Origin: Achromobacter ruhlandii
GTDB lineage: Bacteria > Pseudomonadota > Gammaproteobacteria > Burkholderiales > Burkholderiaceae_B
Length of the DNA stretch: 64,000 bases
Reading direction: 5' to 3'
Assembly (NCBI RefSeq): GCF_902859695.1
Contig: NZ_CADIJL010000031.1
Span: 1 to 64,000, forward strand
Part shown: positions 55,265 to 63,400 of the stretch, one piece after another
How positions within the stretch are numbered: position 1 is the first letter of the stretch
How the letters are laid out: every line of letters starts with the position of its first letter
Notes under the pieces: generated by a model
The model's input: only the letters and a program-made list of their open reading frames with translations
Database searches by the model: none
Told to the model about the DNA's origin: nothing
Position numbers and translations under genes: made by a program

Positions 55265-55735
55265 TCAGGCGCGCAGGGCGCCGGCGGCTTGGCCGAAGGG
55301 TTCGGCGCCAGCGGCGGCGGCCACGGGCAAGGCATCGCGATAGGCGTCGAGCGCCTTGCCCGCCAGCACGGCGAAGTTGCCCACGACGTTCTGGAAGCTG
55401 GTCTCGTCCATGCCCGGCAGGTCCACGACCCAGCGGTACAGCACGACCTGCTCCTGGGGCTCCAGCGCGAAGGCGCCCGGTAGCAGACCCGGGTCGCAAT
55501 TGAGTTGCAGCACGTTGCGCAGCAGGGTCGGGTGGACGTCGGCATCCAGAGCGTCGACCTGGACCGCCAGGATGAACACCTCGCTGTTCTCGGGCGGGTG
55601 GGCCAGGATGATGGCTTCCGGGAACGGGGATATGCTCAAGACCGTGATGCCGGTCTGTTCGAATTCGTCCGAGTCTTGCGCGCCGGTGGCCTGGCGAATC
55701 CAATCCTTGAGGGTGACGCGATAGTCCTGGGCCAT
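55265..55735 (-). CDS. CesT/Tir-type type III secretion chaperone
   Basis: Acidic protein of 156 residues resembling type III secretion chaperones: MAQDYRVTLKDWIRQATG, the beta strands (AIILAHPPENSEVFILAVQVDAL), then LLRNVLQLNCDPGLLPGAFALEPQEQVVLYRWV, which fits the CesT-family pattern LL-N---L----G--GL--E-----L. It is the first gene of a two-gene unit with a probable effector. AAGGAAAACATC precedes the ATG at 55735. No apparatus gene lies in this window, so the secretion system itself would be encoded elsewhere; presence of this pair is consistent with Bordetella- or Achromobacter-type type III systems. Confidence 0.75.
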   Translation of the reverse strand: MAQDYRVTLKDWIRQATGAQDSDEFEQTGITVLSISPFPEAIILAHPPENSEVFILAVQVDALDADVHPTLLRNVLQLNCDPGLLPGAFALEPQEQVVLYRWVVDLPGMDETSFQNVVGNFAVLAGKALDAYRDALPVAAAAGAEPFGQAAGALRA

Positions 55736-55920
55736 GATGTTTTCCTTGGGTGGGAATGCCGGTGGGCGATGCCGGGGCGGTCCACATTGCGTTTTTCCGT
55801 CCCGAAGTGTGGGTAACATGGACGGTTCGGGGGTTCCCTTGCCATCGAGCCTTTCGCAAAACCCTATTGCCGATTAAAATCCGATAGTTGTAGCTATCCG
55901 TCACCAGAAGGATTCCGCCC

Positions 55921-56307
55921 ATGAGCAAGCAAATCATCCATACCGACGCCGCGCCCGCCGCCGTCGGCCCTTACTCGCAAGCGGTTGCCGTCACTGGCAC
56001 CAAGACCGTCTACCTCTCGGGCCAGATCGGCCTCGAGCCCGGCACCGGCGACCTGGTCTCCGAGAACTTCGATGCCCAGGTGCGCCAGGCATTCGCCAAC
56101 ATGACGGCCGTGGTCGAGGCCGCCGGCGGCACGCTGGACCAGGTGGTCAAGCTGACGCTGTTCCTGACCGACCTGGGCAAGTTCACCGCCGCCAACGCCA
56201 TCATGGCCGAACTCATCCCGCAGCCGTTCCCGGCCCGTTCGACGGTCGGCGTGGCCAGCCTGCCCAAGGGCGCGCAGTTCGAGGTCGAGGCGATCCTGGT
56301 CCTGTAA
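55921..56307 (+). CDS. ridA: RidA family enamine/imine deaminase
   Basis: Cytosolic trimeric enzyme of 128 residues that hydrolyses reactive enamines and imines made by PLP enzymes such as threonine dehydratase. The signature APAAVGPYSQAV, VYLSGQIGLEPGTGDLV, FANMTAVVEAAGG and PARSTVGVASLPKGAQFEVEAI with the catalytic Arg in PARSTV are present. AGAAGGATTCCGCCC precedes the ATG. It sits directly before recG, 35 bases away, and may be cotranscribed. Confidence 0.95.
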   Translation: MSKQIIHTDAAPAAVGPYSQAVAVTGTKTVYLSGQIGLEPGTGDLVSENFDAQVRQAFANMTAVVEAAGGTLDQVVKLTLFLTDLGKFTAANAIMAELIPQPFPARSTVGVASLPKGAQFEVEAILVL

Positions 56308-56342
56308 CGCCTCCACGCGTTTTTCCCAGGGTTTCATCCCAT

Positions 56343-58433
56343 ATGCCGGCCGCGGCAGTGGCTACCAAGCGATCCGGCGCCGATTCCAAAGGCGCCGGCA
56401 AAGCCATGACGGATACGGAGCGCAAGCTGCGTAACCTGGGTCTGGTGCTGCCCGAGGACTTCGTGCTGCACCTGCCGCTGCGCTACGAGGACGAAACCCG
56501 CGTCATCCCGATCAGCCAGTTGCGGCCGGGCTTTGCCGGCCAGGTCGAAGGCGAGATCACCAAATCCGAAGTGCTGTACCGGCCACGCCGGCAACTCACC
56601 GCCACGCTGGCGGATGAGAGCGGCGAGCTGCAATTGCGCTGGCTGAATTTCTATCCCAGCCAGCAGAAACAGGTCACCGTCGGCAGGCGCCTGCGGGCGC
56701 GCGGCGAAGTGCGCGGCGGCCTGTTCGGGCGCGAGATGGTGCATCCGCGCCTGACCAATGCCGACGCGCCGCTGCCCACCGCCCTGACGCCGGTCTATCC
56801 CAGCACCGAGGGCCTGCCGCAATTGACGCTGCGACGCGCCATCGCCCAGGCGCTCGACCGCGCCGACCTGTCCGACACCTTGCCGCCGCAGGCGTTGGCG
56901 CGTTACGACCTGCCGCCGTTCGCGCCGGCGATCCGCGCGCTGCACACGCCCGCGCAGGGCGAATCGGAAGCGGCGCTGCTGGACCGGGTGCATCCGGCCT
57001 GGCGTCGCATCAAGTTCGATGAACTGCTGGCCCAGCAACTGTCGCTGGCCGCGGCGCGCGCCGCGCGCCGCGCCAAGGAAGCCGAGGCGCTGCCGGTGCG
57101 CGACGAGCCGGGCGGCCTGGTGGACCGGCTGTACCAGGCGCTGCCGTTCAAGCTGACCGGCGCGCAGCAGCGGGTGGTGGCCGAAATCTCGGCGGACCTG
57201 GCGCGGCCGTATCCGATGCATCGTCTGCTGCAGGGCGATGTCGGCAGCGGCAAGACCGTGGTCGCCGCGATCGCCGCGGCCCAGGCCATTGCCGGCGGCG
57301 CGCAGGTGGCGTTGATGGCGCCCACCGAAATCCTGGCCGAACAGCATTTCCGCAAGCTGGTGTCGTGGCTGCAGCCGCTGGGCGTCAACGTCGCCTGGCT
57401 CAGCGGCAGCCTGACGGCCAAGGCGCGCCGAGAAGCCGCCGCCGCCGCGGCCGACGGCAGCGTGCAACTGGTGGTGGGCACCCAGGCCCTGATCCAGGAC
57501 CACGTCGAATTCCATCGTCTGGGGCTGTCGATCGTCGACGAGCAGCATCGCTTCGGCGTCGGCCAGCGCCTGGCGCTGACGCGCAAGGGCGAGACCGTGC
57601 GCGGCCGCATCGTGCCGCACCAGCTCAACATGAGCGCCACGCCGATCCCGCGCACGCTGGCCATGACCTTCTTCGCCGACCTGGACGTGTCGGTGATCGA
57701 TGAACTGCCCCCGGGGCGCACGCCGGTGCTGACCAAGCTGGTGTCGGACGCGCGGCGCGAGGAAGTCATCGCCCACATCGCGCAGGCCGCGCGGGGTGGC
57801 CAGCAGGCCTACTGGGTCTGTCCGCTGGTCGAGGAAAGCGAGGCCCTGGAACTGCAGACCGCGGTCGATACCTATGAGGGCATGCGCGTCGATCTGCCGG
57901 ACCTGCGCATCGGCCTGGTGCATGGCCGCCTGCCGCAGGCCGAGAAGGCCGCCGTGATGCAGGCCTTCCGCGAGGGCGAGGTCGACCTGCTGGTGGCCAC
58001 TACCGTGATCGAGGTCGGGGTGGACGTGCCCAATGCCTCGCTGATGGTCATCGAACACGCCGAGCGCTTCGGCCTGGCGCAACTGCACCAGTTGCGCGGC
58101 CGGGTAGGGCGCGGCACCGCCGAATCCGTCTGCGTGCTGCTCTACCAGACGCCGCTGTCGCAGGTGGCGCGCGAGCGCCTGCGCGCCATGTTCGAGACCT
58201 CGGATGGTTTCGAGATCGCGCGCCGCGACCTGGAACAACGCGGCCCCGGTGAATTCCTGGGCACGCGCCAGTCGGGCATGGCGCTGCTGCGCTTTGCCGA
58301 CCTGGAAACCGACGCCGAGATCGCCGAGCAGGCGCGCGACGCCGCGGTCTGGCTGCGCGCCGAACATCCCGCCGCCGTCGAGGCGCACCTGGCCCGCTGG
58401 ATGCGGGGCAGGGAAGACTTCCTGCGCACCTGA
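56343..58433 (+). CDS. recG: ATP-dependent DNA helicase RecG
   Basis: Replication-fork remodelling helicase of 696 residues, close to E. coli RecG (693). The N-terminal wedge domain (LRYEDETRVIPISQLRPG) is followed by the SF2 helicase core: Walker A LLQGDVGSGKTVVA, DEQH box (SIVDEQHRFGVGQR), MSATPIPRTLAMTFF, the second domain WVCPLVEESEALELQTA, and the RIGLVHGRLPQAEKAAVMQAF and VGVDVPNASLMVIEHAERFGLAQLHQLRGRVGRG motifs. The ATG at 56343 yields 21 residues before the conserved region; the ATG at 56406 is an alternative. It is between ridA and oxyR. Confidence 0.96.
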   Translation: MPAAAVATKRSGADSKGAGKAMTDTERKLRNLGLVLPEDFVLHLPLRYEDETRVIPISQLRPGFAGQVEGEITKSEVLYRPRRQLTATLADESGELQLRWLNFYPSQQKQVTVGRRLRARGEVRGGLFGREMVHPRLTNADAPLPTALTPVYPSTEGLPQLTLRRAIAQALDRADLSDTLPPQALARYDLPPFAPAIRALHTPAQGESEAALLDRVHPAWRRIKFDELLAQQLSLAAARAARRAKEAEALPVRDEPGGLVDRLYQALPFKLTGAQQRVVAEISADLARPYPMHRLLQGDVGSGKTVVAAIAAAQAIAGGAQVALMAPTEILAEQHFRKLVSWLQPLGVNVAWLSGSLTAKARREAAAAAADGSVQLVVGTQALIQDHVEFHRLGLSIVDEQHRFGVGQRLALTRKGETVRGRIVPHQLNMSATPIPRTLAMTFFADLDVSVIDELPPGRTPVLTKLVSDARREEVIAHIAQAARGGQQAYWVCPLVEESEALELQTAVDTYEGMRVDLPDLRIGLVHGRLPQAEKAAVMQAFREGEVDLLVATTVIEVGVDVPNASLMVIEHAERFGLAQLHQLRGRVGRGTAESVCVLLYQTPLSQVARERLRAMFETSDGFEIARRDLEQRGPGEFLGTRQSGMALLRFADLETDAEIAEQARDAAVWLRAEHPAAVEAHLARWMRGREDFLRT

Positions 58434-58509
58434 CGGATGGGTTTGCGATGACCTTTTCATTTTCCAGCGCCGCCCATCGGGCCGGCGCCCAACCCCCGGG
58501 GCCTAGTCC

Positions 58510-59460
58510 ATGACTCTGACCGAACTCAAATACATCGTGGCCGTGGCCCGTGAGCGCCATTTCGGCCGGGCGGCCGAGGCCTGTTTCGTCAGCCAGCCCA
58601 CGCTGTCGGTGGCGATCCGCAAGCTCGAGGACGAGCTGGGCGTGACGCTGTTCGAGCGGGGCGGGGCCGAAGTGGGCGTGACGCCCATCGGGCAGCGCAT
58701 CGTCGCCCAGGCCCAGAAGGTGCTGGAGGAAAGCGCCAGCATCAAGGAGATCGCGCGCCAGGGGCATGACCCGCTGGCCGGTCCGTTGCGGGTCGGCGTG
58801 ATCCACACCATCGGCCCGTACCTGCTGCCGCGCCTGGTGCCGGTGCAGATCGGCCGCACCCCGCAGATGCCGCTGCTGCTGCAGGAGAACTTCACGGTGC
58901 GGCTGGTGGAGCTGCTGCGCCAGGGCGAGATCGATTGCGCCATCATGGCGTTGCCGCTGCCGGAAGCGGGGTTGGTGATGCAGCCGCTGTACGACGAGCC
59001 ATTCGTGGTGGCGGTGCCGCAAGACCACGAGCTGGCGCAGCGCGAATCGATCGACGCGCAGGACCTGAAGCAGCAGACCATGCTGCTGCTGGGCAGCGGC
59101 CACTGTTTCCGCGACCAGGTGCTGGAGGTGTGTCCGGAGCTGTCGCGCTTCTCGGCGGCCAGCGACGGCATCCAGCGCACCTTCGAAGGATCGTCGCTGG
59201 AGACCATCCGCCACATGGTGGCGGCCGGCATCGGCGTGACGGTGCTGCCGGTGACGGCGGTGCCGGAGCAGCCGCCGTCCAACAGCCTGCTGCGCTACCT
59301 GCCGTTCGAGGGCCACGTGCCCGAGCGCCGCGTGGTGCTGGCCTGGCGCCGCAGCTTTCCGCGATTGGCGGCGATCGAGGCGCTGGCCCAGGCGGTGTAC
59401 GAATGCGAACTGCCCGGCGTGCGGATGCTGTCGGACGAAGCCGCGGCCGTGCAGGATTGA
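58510..59460 (+). CDS. oxyR: Hydrogen peroxide-sensing regulator OxyR
   Basis: LysR-family activator of 316 residues. The HTH (MTLTELKYIVAVARERHFGRAAEACFVSQPTLSVAIRKLED) is followed by the redox domain in which Cys199 and Cys208 (GHCFRDQVLEVC) occupy exactly the E. coli positions for the peroxide-formed disulfide. The protein continues with AASDGIQRTFEGSSLETIRHMVAAGIGVTVLP. It lies 76 bases after recG and 117 bases before dps, a likely target. The recG-oxyR order is widespread in Burkholderiales. Confidence 0.96.
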   Translation: MTLTELKYIVAVARERHFGRAAEACFVSQPTLSVAIRKLEDELGVTLFERGGAEVGVTPIGQRIVAQAQKVLEESASIKEIARQGHDPLAGPLRVGVIHTIGPYLLPRLVPVQIGRTPQMPLLLQENFTVRLVELLRQGEIDCAIMALPLPEAGLVMQPLYDEPFVVAVPQDHELAQRESIDAQDLKQQTMLLLGSGHCFRDQVLEVCPELSRFSAASDGIQRTFEGSSLETIRHMVAAGIGVTVLPVTAVPEQPPSNSLLRYLPFEGHVPERRVVLAWRRSFPRLAAIEALAQAVYECELPGVRMLSDEAAAVQD

Positions 59461-59577
59461 AATTGCGAGCGCATTTGCGCTCGATCAAGCCGCCTTGCGC
59501 CGGCCGGCCTTTGGGCCGGATTGTCGCAATCGCGGTGTTATCCTCGTTTTGTCTACCAACCCCACAGGGAGCTAGCA

Positions 59578-60078
59578 ATGGCAAAGTCCTCCAAGAAGAC
59601 CCCCAGCGTTCCGCGCATCAACATCGGCATTTCGGACAAGGACCGCGCCGCCGTCGCCGGTGAACTGTCCAAGCTGCTGGCCGACTCGTACACCTTGTAC
59701 CTGATGACGCACAACTTCCACTGGAACGTCACGGGGCCCATGTTCAACACCCTGCACCTGATGTTCATGACCCAGTACACCGAGTCGTGGAACGCGCTGG
59801 ACAGCATCGCCGAACGCATCCGCGCCCTCGGCCACTACGCGCCGGGCACGTATCGCGAGTACGCCAAGCTGTCGTCCATCGCCGAGCCGGAATCCGTGCC
59901 GGAAGCGCTGGAAATGGTGCGCCTGCTGGTCAACGCCAATGAGTCGGTCGCCAAGACCGCCCGCGCCGCCTTCGAGAAGGCCGACGCCGCCAACGACCAG
60001 CCGACCGCCGACCTGCTGACCCAGCGCCTGGACGTGCACGAAAAGAACGCCTGGATGCTGCGCAGCCTGTTGCAGTAA
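59578..60078 (+). CDS. dps: Dps, DNA-protecting ferritin-like protein
   Basis: Ferritin-like dodecameric protein of 166 residues that uses peroxide to oxidise and store iron and protects DNA. The ferroxidase site residues are visible in LMTHNFHWNVTGPMFNTLHLMFMTQY (His and Asp/Glu positions) and in the ALDSIAERIRALG helix with Asp and Glu. The short Lys-rich N-terminus (MAKSSKKT) may contact DNA. AGGGAGCTAGCA precedes the ATG. It is directly downstream of oxyR and likely induced by it; the 117-base spacer is expected to hold the promoter, though no exact OxyR tetranucleotide set was verified by eye. Confidence 0.95.
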   Translation: MAKSSKKTPSVPRINIGISDKDRAAVAGELSKLLADSYTLYLMTHNFHWNVTGPMFNTLHLMFMTQYTESWNALDSIAERIRALGHYAPGTYREYAKLSSIAEPESVPEALEMVRLLVNANESVAKTARAAFEKADAANDQPTADLLTQRLDVHEKNAWMLRSLLQ

Positions 60079-60090
60079 GCGCCGCCGACG

Positions 60091-60111
60091 CTGCGCCGGC
60101 AATCGGCGCAG
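60091..60111 (+). terminator. Hairpin downstream of dps
   Basis: CTGCGCCG-GCAAT-CGGCGCAG starts 13 bases after the dps stop. No T-run follows, so it may be a Rho-assisted or mRNA-stabilising end. Confidence 0.5.
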
Positions 60112-60227
60112 TTCGGCGGGCGCGCGCCCGCGGCCGACCCGCCACGCGGTCGGCGCGCCGCTTGACGGCGCCTTGCCGTCCTGGTGTATCTTTTCTCTGT
60201 CGTATCCGCCGCTGAATTGATGCACGA

Positions 60228-60255
60228 ATACGTCCGCGGAGCACCGCGGACGTAT
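60228..60255. repeat. Perfect 12-pair inverted repeat upstream of the autotransporter
   Basis: ATACGTCCGCGG-AGCA-CCGCGGACGTAT, flanked by GAAT and AGTTC. The stem is exact and has a four-base loop. It could be a terminator without a U-tail, an operator dyad, or a DNA cruciform or recombination site. It lies about 150 bases before the autotransporter start. Confidence 0.7.
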
Positions 60256-60405
60256 AGTTCAGCACTGCCCGTTTCCGTTTTTCCCCCATCCCCCTGCCTA
60301 GAATTTCTGATGCGTTTGCCTCTGGCCATCGCATCATTTTTCTCATTCCCGGACGAACTCGTCGGCCGTCGTGGATTGCGGCGGCTGGCGCACGTATAGG
60401 CAGTC

Positions 60406-63400
60406 ATGACCTTACTCCACCAGCGGCCCTTGCCTCATAGCGTTTCGAACAAAAAGAAAACGAACGAAAAGACAACATCCGCCATCGTGGCGCCCGGCAA
60501 GGCAAGGGATCGGGCCGCGCCGCCGGCACGCCCGACGGCCCCGCAGGGCCCGTTCCGCTTGAACGACACGGCCGCCGCGCTGTGCGCCGTCCTGGCGCTT
60601 TCGGCGCCGGTCGCCGGCGCATGGGCCGCCACCGGTCCGCAGCACGTCGAGCTGCCCGCGCAGCAGAATCCTTATCCGGTGGAAGCGGTCGGGGGCCTGG
60701 GGGAAACAGGAGACCCCGCGTATGTGTTCAGCACGCGCGCGGATGTGGACCCCGAGGAAAACCAGGTGCTTGTCGACGGCCGCACGATCATCTCGGGCGG
60801 CGGCGGGCAGGCGACCGGCGGCGATGGGATCCAGGGCTCCGGTCTGAGCCTGACGAACGATGGCATCGTTCGCGGAGGGGGCGTCCTTGGTCCCACGGGT
60901 GTTGCCGTCGCGGGCGGAGCCGGGGTTTCCGGGGCGCGCCTCATCCTGACGAACAATGAAATCCTGCAGGGCGGCGCGGGCAGCGCAGGCAACGCGGGCA
61001 GCGCGGGCAGGGTGGGCAGACCTCTGGCGGATGACAACCGTGTCTACGACTCTTTTTATAACGCTGTCCACGGCGGCTCCGGTTACGCCGGGGGCGACGG
61101 CGGAACGGCGATCCGGGGTAGCGGCTTGCGCATCCTGAACGCCAGCGACGCCACGATAGAGGGCGGCGGGGGCGGCAAGGGCGGGGCCGGCGGCGCCGGC
61201 CCGGCGGTGGTGATCAACTATTGGTCCGGCGTCATGCGTTACACGAAGGGCGGCGCCGGCGGGGACGGCGGGATGGGGGGCGATGCCATATCCGGCGCGG
61301 ATTTGATCATTACCAACGGCGGCGACATCGTCAAGGGAACGGGAGGGGCTGGCGGATCCGGCGGACTGGGAGGCTCGGGGGAGCATGAGATGCAGTGGGA
61401 AAGCATTCCCACCGTACTCGCCGCGGACGGCGCCGCGGGCGCCGACGGCGCCGCCATCCGCCTGACCGGCGGCGTGAACTTCCTCACGCTCGAAGCCGGG
61501 TCGAGCATCGATGGCGATATTGTGCTGTCGCATGACGACAAGGCGTTCGGCGCGCCGCAACTGTCCGTCCTCAACCGGGGCGGCGCCTCGGCCCGGGTGA
61601 CGGGCGACGTGATCGTCGGCGCCGGCGCGGACGCGGGGTTCGCGGGCAGCCCGCTCACCCTGCGCGGCGATCTGACGCTGCAGGACGGTTCGACGCTGTC
61701 GGTCGCGGCCGCCGCCGCCGCGCGGGCGGGTGAACCTTCGGAGACCGTGCGGGCCAGGGGCGTGACCATCGGCGCCAACGCCACCTTCAATCTGTCTGGT
61801 ATTTCGGCCGCCAGCGCCACGGATGTGGCGCTGTTCAGCGTCACGGAGGGCAAGATCGCCGGCGATTTCGCCGACATCGCCATCGGCGGCAAGATCGCGG
61901 ACCGCGATGCCGCGGACGCGGATCTGCGCAGCGCAAACTACCTGTCGCTGCTGCGCACCCGCAAGTCCGACGACGGCACCGGGTACCTGGCCACTTACCA
62001 ACTCGGCTGGTTCGACACGCAGCCCAAGGCGCATGGCGGGTTCCTGCTGGGCGAGGGCGAGACATTCACTGTCGGCACGGCCTTGACGCCAGTGAGCACC
62101 AGCGGCGGCTGGGACGGCAACAGCCTGACCAAGCAAGGCGCCGGTACGCTGATCCTGACCGGCGACAACACCTACTCCGGGCTGACCACCGTCGAGGCCG
62201 GCACGCTGCGCGTGGGGCACAACGGCGACACCGGCTCGGTGGCTGGCGACATCGTCAACCAGGGTCACGTGATTTTCGACCGCAGCAACGCGCTGACCTA
62301 CGCGGGGGTGATCTCGGGCGGCGGCAGGCTCACGCTGGCCGGCTCCGGCGCGCTGACCCTGACCGGCGCGAACACCTACACCGGCATCACCACCCTCGAA
62401 GCCGGCACGCTGATCACCGGCGCGGACGACGCGCTGGCGCACAGCGCCGGCCTGACGCTGGCGCGGGGCGCCGTGCTGGATCTGGCCGGGCATGCGCAAA
62501 CCCTGGCCGATGGCGCCACGCTCAAGAGCCGCGGCGTCATCCGGACGGGCGGGGCGGACCTGCGCGGCAGCGACCTGGCGATCACCGCCAGCGGCCGCAT
62601 CGAGGCGGGCGATGGCGCGTTGGCCTTTACCGGCGGCGCGAACAGCCTGACGCTCGAGCGCGACGCGGCAATGAGCGGCGGCGTGACGTTGTCCGCCGGG
62701 GCGGATGCAGAGCATCCCGTCAGCCTGCGCATCCTCAGCCACGTCGCGACGACGGTGGCCGGCGCGCTGACGGCGGGCGCGCACACCGGGCTTACGCTGG
62801 ATGGCGCGCCGCTCACGTTCACGGGCGCGGCCGCATTCGGTGAGGATCACGCCCTGGCCTTCGCCCCAGGCCTGAGCCTGACCGCCAAGAGCGTGTCTTT
62901 TGGCGCAGGCAGCACGGTGTCCGCGCGCATCAAAGACTGGGACCAGCGGCCAGTGCGGCTGATCACCACGACCGACGCGGCGGGCCTGACCGGCCCGTGG
63001 CGGTCCGGCCAGGTGCTGCTGGAGGGCGCACCCACGCCGCCGCACGCCTACCTCAGCGCCGACGGCCGCAACCTGCAGTATTCGCTGCGCTGGGATGGGC
63101 TGGACGACGCGGCCAGCGGCACGTTTCGCGTGGCCGGCGGCCAGGAGCTGGAGGTGGCCGTGGCGCTGGCCGATAATACAGCGCAGACCAATTCCGCCTG
63201 GGACGGCAAGCGCCTGACCAAGCAGGGCGGCGGCACCCTGATCCTGAGCGCCGACAACGTCTACAGCGGCGGTACGCGCATCGAAGACGGCACGCTGCAA
63301 CTGGGCAAGGGCGGCGCGTCGGGGTCTGTGACGGGCGACATCGTCAACGACGCCGCGCTCGTGTTCGACCACACGGGGCCGGTGGTCTACGGCGGCGCGA

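Larger units (their letters stand above)
60079..60405. other. 327-base region between dps and the autotransporter gene
   Basis: Contains two hairpins listed separately. A pyrimidine-rich stretch (CCCCCATCCCCCTG) is followed by CTAGAAT, a possible -10 at 60299-60304, about 100 bases before the autotransporter start. A short reading frame on the plus strand (60184-60399) has no ribosome site and spans the hairpin; it is not taken as a gene. Confidence 0.5.

Noticed and set aside
60184-60399. Small plus-strand frame before the autotransporter
   Set aside because: Lacks a ribosome site and spans the perfect inverted repeat; not credible as a gene.
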